A stretch of DNA of 64,000 bases from Blastococcus litoris (GCF_003075095.1 NZ_QCZF01000001.1:1-64000), one strand, 5' to 3'. Counted from the first letter of the stretch, positions 10,853 to 21,303 are shown. The notes: generated from the letters alone by a model not told the origin. A program made the numbers and translations.

Positions 10853-12247
10853 ATGCGGGGCGTGGAGACCCCCGCGCGCGCCGACCTGCTGATCACCGAC
10901 GCCGAGCTCGTCGCCACCGTCGACGACGCGCGTCGCGAGATCCCCGGCGGCTGGGTGGCGGTGACCGACGGGGCGATCAGCGGGCTGGGCGGAGCGGCGG
11001 ACGCGAGGCCCGACGCCGACCGGACCGTCGACGCGCGCGGCTGCCTGGTGACGCCGGGCCTGGTCAACACCCACCACCACCTGTACCAGAACCTGACCCG
11101 CGCCTTCGCACCCGCGCTGACCGGCGGGCTGTTCGACTGGCTGGTCACGCTCTACCCGCTCTGGGCGCGGCTGGACGAGGAGGCCGCCTACGTCAGCGCC
11201 TACGTCGGGCTCACCGAGCTCGCGCTGGGCGGCTGCACCACCTCGACCGACCACCTCTACGTGCACCCGCGGGGCGCCGGTGACCTGATCGGCGCCGAGC
11301 TGGCCGCCGCGCGCGACCTGGGCATGCGGTCGCACTTCACCCGGGGCTCGATGTCGCTGTCGGTCAAGGACGGCGGCCTGCCGCCGGACTCCGTCGTCCA
11401 GGACGACGACGAGATCCTGGCCGAGTCGCAGCGGCTGGTGGACGCCCACCACGACCGCTCCCCATCGGCGATGACCCGGATCGCGCTCGCCCCGTGCTCG
11501 CCGTTCAGCGTCTCCACCGAGCTGATGACCCGCACCGCCGAGCTGGCCGAGCGGCTCGACGTCCGGCTGCACACCCACCTCTGCGAGACGCAGGACGAGG
11601 ACGCCTTCTGCCTGGAGACGTTCGGCCGCCGCCCGGTCGAGTACCTGGCCGACGTCGGCTGGATGACCGACCGGACGTGGCTGGCGCACGTCGTGTGGCC
11701 CTCGGACGACGAGGTGCGGCGGCTGGGCGCGGCGAGGGTCGGCGCCGCGCACTGCCCGTCGTCCAACATGATCCTGGGCAGCGGGCTGTCACCGGTCGCC
11801 GAGCTGCGCGCCGCCGGCGCCCCTGTCGGGCTGGGCGTCGACGGTTCGGCGTCGGCGGACTCGGCGTCGCTGTGGCTGGAGGCCCGGACGGCGATGCTGC
11901 AGGGCAAGCTCCGCCACGGTGCGGGCTCCACGTCGGCGCGCGACGCCCTCGAGATCGCCACCCGCGGAGGAGCGGCGTGCCTGGGTCGCACCGGTGAGAT
12001 CGGCGAGCTGTCGGTCGGGGCGTGCGCCGACCTCGTGGTGTGGGGACTGGAGGGGGCGCGGTTCGCCGGCGCCCTGTCCGACCCGGTCGAGGCGTGGCTG
12101 CGCTGCGGGCCGGTGTCGGCCCGGCACACCGTCGTCGGTGGCCGGGTGGTCGTCGAGGACGGCGTCCCCGTGCACCCCGGGCTGGAGGAGCAGCTCGCCG
12201 TCCACCGCCGCGTCTCCGAGCGCATGCAGCGCGCTCTGTCGCGATGA
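10853..12247 (+). CDS. 8-oxoguanine deaminase-like amidohydrolase
   Basis: Amidohydrolase of 464 residues in the TrzN/AtzB/8-oxoguanine deaminase group. Metal-site motifs: VNTHHHLYQNLTR, HTHLCETQDED, HVVWPSDDE, and the Asp in LGVDGSASADS. The family deaminates 8-oxoguanine, or related purines and triazines; 8-oxoguanine would give urate, which enters the pathway to allantoin and so suits the neighbours. Guanine deaminase activity cannot be excluded. ATG at 10853 is used; a GTG at 10862 is an alternative start. Confidence 0.8.
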   Translation: MRGVETPARADLLITDAELVATVDDARREIPGGWVAVTDGAISGLGGAADARPDADRTVDARGCLVTPGLVNTHHHLYQNLTRAFAPALTGGLFDWLVTLYPLWARLDEEAAYVSAYVGLTELALGGCTTSTDHLYVHPRGAGDLIGAELAAARDLGMRSHFTRGSMSLSVKDGGLPPDSVVQDDDEILAESQRLVDAHHDRSPSAMTRIALAPCSPFSVSTELMTRTAELAERLDVRLHTHLCETQDEDAFCLETFGRRPVEYLADVGWMTDRTWLAHVVWPSDDEVRRLGAARVGAAHCPSSNMILGSGLSPVAELRAAGAPVGLGVDGSASADSASLWLEARTAMLQGKLRHGAGSTSARDALEIATRGGAACLGRTGEIGELSVGACADLVVWGLEGARFAGALSDPVEAWLRCGPVSARHTVVGGRVVVEDGVPVHPGLEEQLAVHRRVSERMQRALSR

Positions 12248-12251
12248 AGCG

Positions 12252-13373
12252 CTAGAGGGCGGCGGCGAGGGCTTCCAGGTCCTCGAGCTCGACGTCGAGG
12301 TGCGGGGAGACCCGCAGCACCGGGCCGGTCATCTCACCCGGCGCCCGGCCCGGGCCGATGGCGCTCACCACGATGCCGTGCTCGGTGAGCAGGTGGCTGC
12401 GCACCCCGACCACGTCCACCCCGTCCGGCGGGCGCAGCGTGGTGCTGGCCGTCGGCTCGTCGACGGGCTCGACCACGCGCCAGCCGCCCACGCCGTCGAG
12501 CAGCTCGCGGGTCGTCCGGCCGATCGAGGCCAGCCGCTCGCGCACCCGGTCGGGCCCGGCGGCCACGTGCTCGCCGACGGCGATCACGAGCCCGATCCGG
12601 CCCGCGACGTAGGCCTCGCCCGACTCGAACGCCCGCATCGGCGGCTCGTCCTCCGGCCCCGGCAGCACCGGGGTGAGGCGGGCGGCCAGGGCGGGCCGGA
12701 CGCAGAGGACGCCGACCCCGCGCGGGCCGGCGAGCCACTTGCGCGAGGTGCCGTAGACGACATCGGCGCCGAGGTCCACGTCCGCGTGGCCCAGCGCCTG
12801 GGCGGCGTCGATCACCAGCGGCACACCGGCGGCCCGGCACAGGGCGGTGACCTCCGCGGCGGGCTGCAGGACACCGCGGTGGCTCGGGATCTGCGTCAGG
12901 TGCACGAAGGACGGCGGATCCGCGGCCAGCAGCCGCTCGACGCCCTCGACGTCGGCGCGACCGGCCGCGTCGACGGGCAGGTGCTCGGGGGTCAGCCCGA
13001 ACGCGCGGAACTGCGCGACGTTCGGCGCGTACTCGCCCGGCAGGCAGGCGACCCGCGAGCCGGCCGGGAGCCGCCACCCGGTCAGGAGCGCGACCAGGGC
13101 CGACTGGGCCGACCCGACGAAGGCGACGTCGGCGGCGGCCATGCCCGCCAGGCCACCGATCACCGAGCGCCCCTGCTGCAGCAGGTCGGCGGCGGCCGCC
13201 TCCGCGACGTACCCGCCGAGCTCCGCCTCGTGCCGCGCGTGGTGCGCCGCCGCCTCGAGCGCACGGTGGCTCTGCCGGCTCGACGCCGCGCTGTCGAGGT
13301 GTCGTCCCGCCGGACGGGGACGAGCCTTGCGCCAGGCGGTGCCGAGGTCGTCGTGGAGGAGACCGGGGCCCAT
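12252..13373 (-). CDS. egtE: EgtE-like PLP-dependent C-S lyase (aminotransferase class V)
   Basis: PLP enzyme of 373 residues. The N-terminal block HLDSAASSRQSHRALE and the ARHEAELGGYVAEAAA stretch resemble mycobacterial EgtE, the hercynylcysteine sulfoxide lyase of ergothioneine synthesis. The PLP lysine is in YGTSRKWLAGPRG and the Asp in VIDAAQALGH. None of egtA, egtB, egtC or egtD is in the window. The ATG shares one base with the stop of the anti-sigma gene, so it is the tail of the sigma-factor operon. Another cysteine-desulfurase-like role is possible. Confidence 0.7.
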   Translation of the reverse strand: MGPGLLHDDLGTAWRKARPRPAGRHLDSAASSRQSHRALEAAAHHARHEAELGGYVAEAAAADLLQQGRSVIGGLAGMAAADVAFVGSAQSALVALLTGWRLPAGSRVACLPGEYAPNVAQFRAFGLTPEHLPVDAAGRADVEGVERLLAADPPSFVHLTQIPSHRGVLQPAAEVTALCRAAGVPLVIDAAQALGHADVDLGADVVYGTSRKWLAGPRGVGVLCVRPALAARLTPVLPGPEDEPPMRAFESGEAYVAGRIGLVIAVGEHVAAGPDRVRERLASIGRTTRELLDGVGGWRVVEPVDEPTASTTLRPPDGVDVVGVRSHLLTEHGIVVSAIGPGRAPGEMTGPVLRVSPHLDVELEDLEALAAAL

Positions 13374-14116
13374 CAGGTGTCGAGCTCGCCCCGGGCGACC
13401 GAGACACCGGAGTGCGTCGGGTCGCCGTCCAGCGGTTCGACCGAGACGTCGACCAGCGGGAACTGCCCCAGGTCGAGATCCGACGGGAGCTCCACGGTCT
13501 GGCTGCCCGGCCGGACGACGCCCAGCGGGACCATGCCGACGACGTCCCGGTCGATCAGCCACAGCTCGTAGTACTCGTCGGCCAGCGACGGCGCGTCGAG
13601 GTCGACCTGCACCACGCGGGAGCCGTCGTCGAGCTGCACCACCTCGGCCCGGCCCGACGCGTCGTTCTCGGCCAGCGGGTCGAGGTCCACGGCGACGACC
13701 TGCTCGCCGTCGTCCCGGCCCTGCACCACCGCCACGACCCCGGCGCCGACGACGGCACCGGCGACGACGGCGGCCGCGACGAGGAGGACGGGCCGGCGGC
13801 GGGGCCGCAGGGGCAGCACCGGGGCGACCGGCTGCTCGGGCTCCGGCTCGACGAGCGGCTCCTGCCGCGCGCCCTCGGTCCGCGGGGTCGCGGAGACGCC
13901 GGTCGCGGCCGCGATGGCGTCCCAGACGCGGGGCGGCGGCGGGACGGACGGCGCGGTCGCGGCGAACTGCGGCACGGCGACGGCGTCGACGGCGCGCTGG
14001 AGCGACGCCACCTCCGCCCGGCACCGGTCGCAGGCCGCGAGATGGGTCGCGTCCTCGGCGGGTAGCGGCTCGCGGAGCGCGGCGAGCGCGAGCTGCTCAG
14101 GCGTGCAGTGCTGCAC
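13373..14116 (-). CDS. Anti-sigma factor, RskA/RskA-like zinc-binding type
   Basis: Protein of 247 residues with a cytoplasmic N-terminus containing a zinc-binding anti-sigma motif (H-x3-C-x2-C in HLAACDRC, near residue 25), one transmembrane segment at about 110-130, and an extracytoplasmic C-terminal domain ending in a VELPSDLDLGQFPLVDVSVEPLDG-like RskA fold. It should hold the co-encoded ECF sigma factor at the membrane and release it by proteolysis. The GTG start has a GGAGGTGG site and overlaps the sigma gene by 20 bases. Confidence 0.88.
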   Translation of the reverse strand: MQHCTPEQLALAALREPLPAEDATHLAACDRCRAEVASLQRAVDAVAVPQFAATAPSVPPPPRVWDAIAAATGVSATPRTEGARQEPLVEPEPEQPVAPVLPLRPRRRPVLLVAAAVVAGAVVGAGVVAVVQGRDDGEQVVAVDLDPLAENDASGRAEVVQLDDGSRVVQVDLDAPSLADEYYELWLIDRDVVGMVPLGVVRPGSQTVELPSDLDLGQFPLVDVSVEPLDGDPTHSGVSVARGELDT

Positions 14117-14747
14117 CGTCCACCTCCAACCTGCTGCGGAGCCGTTCCAGCGTGCGCCGGATGTGCGACTTCACGGTGCCCAGCGGGATGCCCGTGCGGG
14201 CGGCGATCTGGGCGTGCGTGAGGTCCTCGAAGAAGGCCAGCTCGATGATCCCCCGTTGCGGCTGGCCGAGGAGCTCGAGTTCGTCGAGCACCAGGACGCG
14301 GTCGGCGACTTGGCTGTCGAAGCCGGGGGCGACCCGGTTGGCCGGCCCGGCCTGGGCTTCGGAGATCGCCGCCTCGGCCTCGCGGCGCTGTTTGGCGCGG
14401 CGTGCCCACGTGTCGGCGATCTTGTGGCGAGCGACCCCGACCAGCCAGCCCGGGAACGGGCCCTTCTCGGGCCGGTAGCCGGCCCGGCCGGTCCACGCCG
14501 AGACGAAGGTCTGCTGGGTGACGTCCTCGGCGTCGGGACCGGGGCCGAACGCCCGGACGGCCATGCCGTGGATCTGCCCGGCGAAGCGCTCGTAGGCCAG
14601 GGCGAGCGCCTGCTCGTCGCCGGCCGCGAACCGGCGACCGACTTCGCGGTCGTCCGGGTCGGGGGCGCCCGGCTGCGCCTCGCCCGGGTGCGTTCCCACG
14701 ACCCGAACGCTACCCATGTCCCCCGGCCGGACGGCGAGAAGGCTCAC
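14097..14747 (-). CDS. ECF-type RNA polymerase sigma factor (SigK-like)
   Basis: About 216 residues with region 2 (YERFAGQIHGMAVRAFG to DAEDVTQQTFVSAW) and region 4 (IPLGTVKSHIRRTLERL), lacking regions 1 and 3. A gene for a zinc-binding anti-sigma factor follows and overlaps, which matches the SigK/RskA arrangement. GTG at 14747 overlaps the sortase stop; an ATG at 14717 is a second possible start. It probably transcribes its own operon, which includes surface-protein genes. Confidence 0.88.
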   Translation of the reverse strand: MSLLAVRPGDMGSVRVVGTHPGEAQPGAPDPDDREVGRRFAAGDEQALALAYERFAGQIHGMAVRAFGPGPDAEDVTQQTFVSAWTGRAGYRPEKGPFPGWLVGVARHKIADTWARRAKQRREAEAAISEAQAGPANRVAPGFDSQVADRVLVLDELELLGQPQRGIIELAFFEDLTHAQIAARTGIPLGTVKSHIRRTLERLRSRLEVDGAALHA

Positions 14748-15400
14748 CGGACCGGCTCCGCGACCACGACGACGTTGTCCCGGTAGCTGCCGAACTCGGG
14801 GAGGAACGGGCCGCCGCAGGTGATCAGCGTGAGGCGGGGCGCACCTTCGCGGGCGAACAGCCGGTCGAGCGGGAGCACCGACTTCTGGATCAGCTCGCGG
14901 GAGACGATCCGCCAGCGCGTCGTCGTCCCGGTCGCGTCGGTCACCGCCACCTCCTGGCCGACCTGCGCGTCCCGGAGCGGCGCCATCGCGCCCAGGCCCT
15001 GCTCGCGGTCGTCGACGTGCCCGGCGACCACCGCCGATCCGTCGTCCCCGGGAGCGGGGCCGAACCGGTACCAGCCGACCCGGTCCACCTCGGCCGGGAT
15101 GGTCATCTGCCCGTCGGGCTCCACGCCCACGGGGTCGACGGCGGTGTCGACCCCGAGGGCGGGAACCGCCAGGCGCACCGGTGGGGGCCGCTGCTCCTGG
15201 TCATCCGGGGACGCGGGCCGGGCCGTGGCCTCGGGCAGCGCACCGGGGCTCCCCGGCCCGGCGCTGGGGGACGCCGGGACGGGGAGGGCCTGCTCCACCG
15301 GTGCGCCCACCGTCTCCGCCGGCCGGGTGAGCGCCCAGGTCGTCGGCGCGCCGACGGCGAGGGCGAGACCCAGGACGGTGGTGGCGACGGCGGGACGCAC
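14744..15400 (-). CDS. Sortase (class F/E-like transpeptidase)
   Basis: Sortase of 218 residues: N-terminal membrane anchor, a Pro/Ala-rich linker to about residue 75, then the beta-barrel catalytic domain. Catalytic residues are visible: His in VVAGHVDD, Cys in LTLITCGG, and Arg in SYRDNVVV. The family links surface proteins to the cell wall or houses them at the membrane. It lies 21 bases after a gene for a DUF4397 protein with a sorting-signal-like tail, the likely substrate. Confidence 0.88.
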   Translation of the reverse strand: MRPAVATTVLGLALAVGAPTTWALTRPAETVGAPVEQALPVPASPSAGPGSPGALPEATARPASPDDQEQRPPPVRLAVPALGVDTAVDPVGVEPDGQMTIPAEVDRVGWYRFGPAPGDDGSAVVAGHVDDREQGLGAMAPLRDAQVGQEVAVTDATGTTTRWRIVSRELIQKSVLPLDRLFAREGAPRLTLITCGGPFLPEFGSYRDNVVVVAEPVR

Positions 15401-15421
15401 GGTGGTCTCCTGCTCGCCCGG

Positions 15422-16237
15422 TCAGGCGCGGCCGCGGGCCAGGCGCAGGGCGCCCGCTCCGGCAGCGACCAGACCGATGACCGACAGCGCCGCGACGGGC
15501 GCCGGGAGCGCGCCGTCGTCGACGAGCCCGGCCGTGCCGCCCGGCACGCCCGACGGGGCGGAGTGCGCGCCGCTGATCGTCTGGACGGCGAGGTCGTAGC
15601 CGCCCTCGGCGCCCCACGCGTAGACGATCGTGGTCGCGCCCTCGGCCAGCGTCAGGTCGGCCGGGCCGATCGCCACGGTGTCGGTGCCCGCGACGACGAC
15701 GTCCGCGCTGACCGTGCCCGCGGGCACCGTCAGGCTGGCCTCGTCGGGGTTCTCCAGACCCGGGACGACGACCTGCCCACCGGCACGGACGTCCACGGCG
15801 GGCGCCGCCGCGACGTGCCGGACGGTGACGCGGGCCTGGCCGGCCGGCACGGGGGAGGTGTCGTTCACGAACGGCGTCAGGGCCGGCTGGCCCTCCGCGG
15901 TCAGGTGGGCGACCACGGTGGCGTTCGCGCCCGCGGGAACGGCCACGCCGTTCGCCGACAGCAGCGGCGTGCCCGAGCCGTCCGCGGCGTCGGCCGGGAA
16001 CAGCGCCAGGTCGTAGGAGCCGGCCGGCAGCTGCAGCGGATCGGTGAGGGTGCCGGGCTGGAAGTCGTCGAGCAGCCGCTCGCCGTTGGCGTAGACATCG
16101 ACGGGGGTGTCGGGCACCCCGTGCAGGATCGAGACGGTCGCGGTGTCAGCGGCCGTCGCGGGGGTCGCCAGCAGGACGAGCGCACCGGCGGCACCGAGGG
16201 CGCCGGCGGCACGCAGGGACGTGCGGGTCGGGCTCAT
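15422..16237 (-). CDS. DUF4397 surface protein with C-terminal sorting-like tail
   Basis: Protein of 271 residues. A signal peptide (residues 1-30, ending near ATAAD) is followed by DUF4397 domains: VSILHGVPDTPVDVYANG starts the first and VTVRHVAAAPAVDVRAGG the second. The C-terminus has LPAPV, a hydrophobic stretch and an Arg-rich end, which resembles a cell-wall sorting signal without the usual LPxTG. The ATG at 16237 follows AAGGAC. It leads the sortase/sigma/anti-sigma operon. Confidence 0.8.
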   Translation of the reverse strand: MSPTRTSLRAAGALGAAGALVLLATPATAADTATVSILHGVPDTPVDVYANGERLLDDFQPGTLTDPLQLPAGSYDLALFPADAADGSGTPLLSANGVAVPAGANATVVAHLTAEGQPALTPFVNDTSPVPAGQARVTVRHVAAAPAVDVRAGGQVVVPGLENPDEASLTVPAGTVSADVVVAGTDTVAIGPADLTLAEGATTIVYAWGAEGGYDLAVQTISGAHSAPSGVPGGTAGLVDDGALPAPVAALSVIGLVAAGAGALRLARGRA

Positions 16238-16345
16238 GGGATGTCCTTCTCTCCGAGTGGAACTGCCTGTCACCCCTCCTTTCACAGCGAGCCCGTGAAC
16301 CGGATGCACCCGTTCTCAACCATTTTCGACGGGCACACTGACCGG

Positions 16346-16822
16346 GTGAGCACCCCGCGGGACCGCGACGCCGACGGGCGGGCGCGCAACGCGCGTCCCC
16401 GCGACGCGCTGGGCCGGCCCCTGCCCTATGGCGCCGTGGGCGAGGAGCGGGCGCCGGAGGGCGTCGTCCGCGAGCCGGCGCGGGCGCTGGCCGAGGCCCA
16501 GGCGCTGCTCGACGCGGGGCGGCCCTTCCACGCGCACGAGGTCCTGGAGGACGCGTGGAAGTCCGCCGTCGAGGAGGAGCGGGGCCTGTGGCGGGGCCTC
16601 GCGCAGTTCGCCGTGGGCCTCACGCACGCCGCCCGCGGCAACGACCGTGGCGCCACCACCCTGCTGGACCGCGCGGCAGCGAACCTGGCGCCCTACGCCG
16701 CAGCCCCGCCGCACGGCATCGACGTCCCCGGGCTGGTGGCGTGGGCCCGGGCGCCGGGGGACGTGCCGCCGCGGCTGACCCTGGCAGGGGACCGGGGAGC
16801 GGAGGACACTCCACCCCCGTGA
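16346..16822 (+). CDS. DUF309-family protein
   Basis: Protein of 158 residues with the DUF309 core: EAQALLDAGRPFHAHEVLED, then W(K)SAVEEERGLWRGLAQFAVG and THAARGNDRGA. The His-rich helical bundle is widespread in bacteria and has no established function. GTG at 16346 is chosen because an earlier start would intrude on the divergent promoter region. The stop overlaps the start of the next gene (GTGA). Confidence 0.82.
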   Translation: MSTPRDRDADGRARNARPRDALGRPLPYGAVGEERAPEGVVREPARALAEAQALLDAGRPFHAHEVLEDAWKSAVEEERGLWRGLAQFAVGLTHAARGNDRGATTLLDRAAANLAPYAAAPPHGIDVPGLVAWARAPGDVPPRLTLAGDRGAEDTPPP

Positions 16823-17259
16823 GGAGCTTCGAGGCGGTCACCCGTATCGACGCGAGCCCGGAGGAGGTCTGGGCCCTGCTGATCGACGTCGGCGGCTGGC
16901 GGGACTGGGACTCCGGCGTCGACCGCGTCGAGGGGACCGTCGCGCTGGGGGAGCCGATCACCGTCTACGCCACCATGATCCGCAACCGGCCCTTCACGGC
17001 GACCGTGACCGAGCTGCGCCCGCGGGAGGCGATGCGGTGGCGCGGGGGTCTGCCGGCCGGGCTGGCGGTCATCGAGCGGACCTATCTCCTCGACGCACAG
17101 GACGGCGGCGGCACCGTGCTCACCGTCCGGGAGGACCACTCCGGCCCGCTCGCCGGGCTGCTGGGCCGCAGCACCCCCGACCTGAACCCGTCGTTCCGGC
17201 AGTTCTGCGCGGGGATCAAGGCGAAGGCGGAGGGACGAGTCTCACGCCCGGCGACCTGA
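16819..17259 (+). CDS. SRPBCC/polyketide-cyclase-like protein
   Basis: Protein of 146 residues with the START/SRPBCC fold pattern: RSFEAVTRIDASPEEVWALL at the N-terminus, WRDWDSGVDRVEG, then a central beta-sheet and a C-terminal helix (NPSFRQFCAGIKAKAE). The fold forms a hydrophobic pocket for small ligands; the ligand here is unknown. GTG overlaps the DUF309 stop, so the two are co-translated. Confidence 0.78.
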   Translation: MRSFEAVTRIDASPEEVWALLIDVGGWRDWDSGVDRVEGTVALGEPITVYATMIRNRPFTATVTELRPREAMRWRGGLPAGLAVIERTYLLDAQDGGGTVLTVREDHSGPLAGLLGRSTPDLNPSFRQFCAGIKAKAEGRVSRPAT

Positions 17260-17284
17260 GAGGGCCGGCCCGGGCGGTGAGACG

Positions 17285-18790
<1,506 letters not shown>

Positions 18791-18795
18791 CCCTC

Positions 18796-18817
18796 GAGCC
18801 TTCTGCACAGAAAGCTC
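18796..18817 (+). terminator. Possible terminator after malic enzyme
   Basis: Inverted repeat GAGCCTTCTG (18796-18805) and CAGAAAGCTC (18808-18817) with one G-T pair and a very short loop, six bases after the stop codon. It is weaker than others in this window, and the next gene is on the same strand 46 bases away, so some read-through is likely. Confidence 0.45.
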
Positions 18818-18863
18818 AGATCGGGGGACGGCGCGGGGGCGCGATCCGCGCGATCATGGTCCG

Positions 18864-19736
18864 GTGCCCGAGTTGCCCGAGGTGGAGGCGCTGGCGGCGT
18901 TCCTGCGGGAGAACGCCGTCGGCCGCGTGCTGGCGCGGGCCGACCTGGCGTCGGTGCAGGCGATCAAGACCTTCGACCCGCCCCTGAGCGCGCTGGCCGG
19001 CCTGGAGATCACCGGCGCCTCTCGGCACGGGAAGTTCCTCGACCTCGACGTCTCCGGGCTGCACCTGGTCGTGCACCTCGCGCGGGCCGGCTGGCTGCAC
19101 TGGCGCACGGGCCTGCCGCCCGCCCCGCCCAAGCCGGGCAAGGGTCCGCTCGCCCTGCGGGTGCACCTCGCGCCGCTGGACACCGACCCGCCCGCCCCGG
19201 GCTTCGACCTCACCGAGCAGGGCACCCGCAAGGGCCTGGCCGTCTACGTCGTCCGCTCGCCCGCCGAGGTGCCCGGCATCGCCCGGCTCGGGCCGGACGC
19301 CCTGGCGGTCGACCGCGAGCAGTTCGCCGCGCTGATGGCGAGCCGGTCGGGTCAGCTCAAGGGCGCGCTCACCGACCAGACGCTGATCTCCGGCATCGGC
19401 AACGCCTACTCCGACGAGATCCTGCACGCGGCGCACCTCTCGCCGTTCAAGGGCGCCGACAAGCTCAACGACGACGAGGTGATCCGTCTCCACGACGCGG
19501 TGCGGGAGACGCTGACCGAGGCGCTGGGCCGCCAGCTGGGGCAGAAGGCGGCGACGATGAAGGGCGAGAAGCGCTCCGGGCTGCAGGTGCACGCGCGCAC
19601 CGGCCTGCCGTGCCCGGTCTGCGGTGACACCGTCCGCGAGGTCAGCTTCGCCGACACCTCGCTGCAGTACTGCCCGACCTGCCAGACCGGCGGCAAGCCG
19701 CTGGCCGACCGCCGGATGTCCAAGCTGCTCCGGTGA
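18864..19736 (+). CDS. Fpg/Nei-family DNA glycosylase
   Basis: Protein of 290 residues with catalytic N-terminus PELPEVEALA (N-terminal Pro2 nucleophile and Glu3 after Met removal), a helix-two-turn-helix region (GALTDQTLISGIGNAYSDEI), and a C-terminal zinc finger with C-x2-C (CPVCG) and C-x2-C (CPTCQ). The family removes oxidised bases such as 8-oxoguanine from DNA and cuts the strand. The GTG start gives the required Pro2. Whether it acts as Fpg or as Nei cannot be told. Confidence 0.88.
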   Translation: MPELPEVEALAAFLRENAVGRVLARADLASVQAIKTFDPPLSALAGLEITGASRHGKFLDLDVSGLHLVVHLARAGWLHWRTGLPPAPPKPGKGPLALRVHLAPLDTDPPAPGFDLTEQGTRKGLAVYVVRSPAEVPGIARLGPDALAVDREQFAALMASRSGQLKGALTDQTLISGIGNAYSDEILHAAHLSPFKGADKLNDDEVIRLHDAVRETLTEALGRQLGQKAATMKGEKRSGLQVHARTGLPCPVCGDTVREVSFADTSLQYCPTCQTGGKPLADRRMSKLLR

Positions 19737-19746
19737 GAGCCGGCCG

Positions 19747-21303
19747 CTAGTCGAGGATCGCCTTCGTCACCGCGGCCTGCTCGGTCAGCACGCCGCCGAT
19801 CACCGTCTGCGTCTCGTTGATGCTCTCGACCGCGGAGCTGATCGCCGCGAGGGCCGTCACCACCCGCTCGACCTGCTGCTGGATCGCGGAGACCTTCGCG
19901 TCCACGTCCGTGGTGGCCCGCGCCGTCTCGGCGGCGAGCTCCTTGACCTCGTTGGCGACGACGGCGAAGCCCCGCCCGGCCTCGCCGGCCCGGGCCGCCT
20001 CGATCGTGGCGTTGAGGGCCAGCAGGTTGGTCTGGTCGGCGATGCCGCGGATCGTCTTGACCACCTTGCCGATGTCCGCGCTGGAGTCGCCGAGGCCCGC
20101 CACGTGGTCGTTCGCCTCCTGGGTGAGCCGCTTACCGTCGCCCGCGACGGTCGTGGCCGACAGGACGTTGCGCTCGACCTCGCTGATCGAGTCCAGCAGC
20201 TCGCGGGCGGCCCGCTCGAGCTTCTGGGCGGCGGCGAACCGCTCCATGCCCTGACCGAGGAGGAACGCGGTGTTGCGCAGCGCGTCCTCGCGCCCGGCGG
20301 AGAGCTCGAGCGTCTCGGTGGCGAAGAAGTCCATCGTCCCGATGACGTCCCCGCCGACCACGATCGGCAGGCAGACGCCGGACTTCACGCCGGCCCGCTG
20401 CGCCGCCGGGGCGCGCACGCAGTCGGTGACCTGGGCGAGGTCCTCGACGAACACGAGGTCGCGCGCCCGCCACGCGCGTCCGGCGAGGCCGACGCCCTCC
20501 TGGAAGGAGGCGGCCATCGTGACGTCGCGGAACTCCTGGCCCGCGCTGCCCGACTCCAGGACGAAGCGCAGCGCGCGATCCTCGTCGCGAACCGTCCAGT
20601 AGGAGCCGTAGGCCCACCCGAAGCCCTCGCGGATGGTGTCCAGGCACCGCGCCATGGCCTCGTCGGGGGTCGCCGCTGCGGAGACCGCCCGCAGGACGCG
20701 GTTCACCGCCGCCATGTCCTCGGCCGCTTCGGACTGCCGCTCCGCGTTGAACACCCGCTCGATCGTCTGCGACACCAGCCGGCCGATCGCCCGCAGCGCG
20801 TCCAGCCGCTCGGGCGAGGGATCGAGGGTCTCGGTGGCGAAGAAGTCCATCGTCCCGGTGACCTGGCCGTCCTCCAGCAGGGGGAAGCAGATCCCGCTGC
20901 GGACGCCGACCCGCTGGGCGGCAGGGGCGCGCACGCAGTCGCCCAGCTTCCCCAGGTCCGGGACGAACACGAGGTCCCGCGCCCGCCACGCCCGCCCGGC
21001 CAGGCCGACGCCCTCGCGGAAGGACGCCGCCAACGTCACCTCGCGGAACTCCTGCCCGGCGTCGCCGGTCTCCTGGACGAAGTGCAGGGCACGGTCGGCC
21101 GGGTCCACCCGCCAGTACGAGCCGTAGGCCCAGCCGAACCGCTCGCGGACCAGGTCCAGGGCGCTCCGGATCACGTCCTCGGAGGTCCGGGCGCGGGCGA
21201 GCGCGGTCACCACGTCGGTCACCGCGGCCACGTTCTCGCGGGCCTCGGCCACGGCTGCCCGTCCCGAGTCCGGCGCGGTCGGGCGTCGTCCGAACACGGT
21301 CAT
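19747..21303 (-). CDS. Soluble methyl-accepting-type signalling protein with two GAF domains
   Basis: Protein of 518 residues without a membrane segment. Two tandem GAF domains (about 20-170 and 190-340) are close repeats of each other: both contain [34 protein letters not shown] and [12 protein letters not shown] short MCP signalling domain follows with the hairpin-tip sequence [20 protein letters not shown]. It should be a cytoplasmic receptor that signals to CheA/CheW, though no che genes are nearby. ATG at 21303 is supported by a GAGGA site. Confidence 0.85.
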   Translation of the reverse strand: MTVFGRRPTAPDSGRAAVAEARENVAAVTDVVTALARARTSEDVIRSALDLVRERFGWAYGSYWRVDPADRALHFVQETGDAGQEFREVTLAASFREGVGLAGRAWRARDLVFVPDLGKLGDCVRAPAAQRVGVRSGICFPLLEDGQVTGTMDFFATETLDPSPERLDALRAIGRLVSQTIERVFNAERQSEAAEDMAAVNRVLRAVSAAATPDEAMARCLDTIREGFGWAYGSYWTVRDEDRALRFVLESGSAGQEFRDVTMAASFQEGVGLAGRAWRARDLVFVEDLAQVTDCVRAPAAQRAGVKSGVCLPIVVGGDVIGTMDFFATETLELSAGREDALRNTAFLLGQGMERFAAAQKLERAARELLDSISEVERNVLSATTVAGDGKRLTQEANDHVAGLGDSSADIGKVVKTIRGIADQTNLLALNATIEAARAGEAGRGFAVVANEVKELAAETARATTDVDAKVSAIQQQVERVVTALAAISSAVESINETQTVIGGVLTEQAAVTKAILD

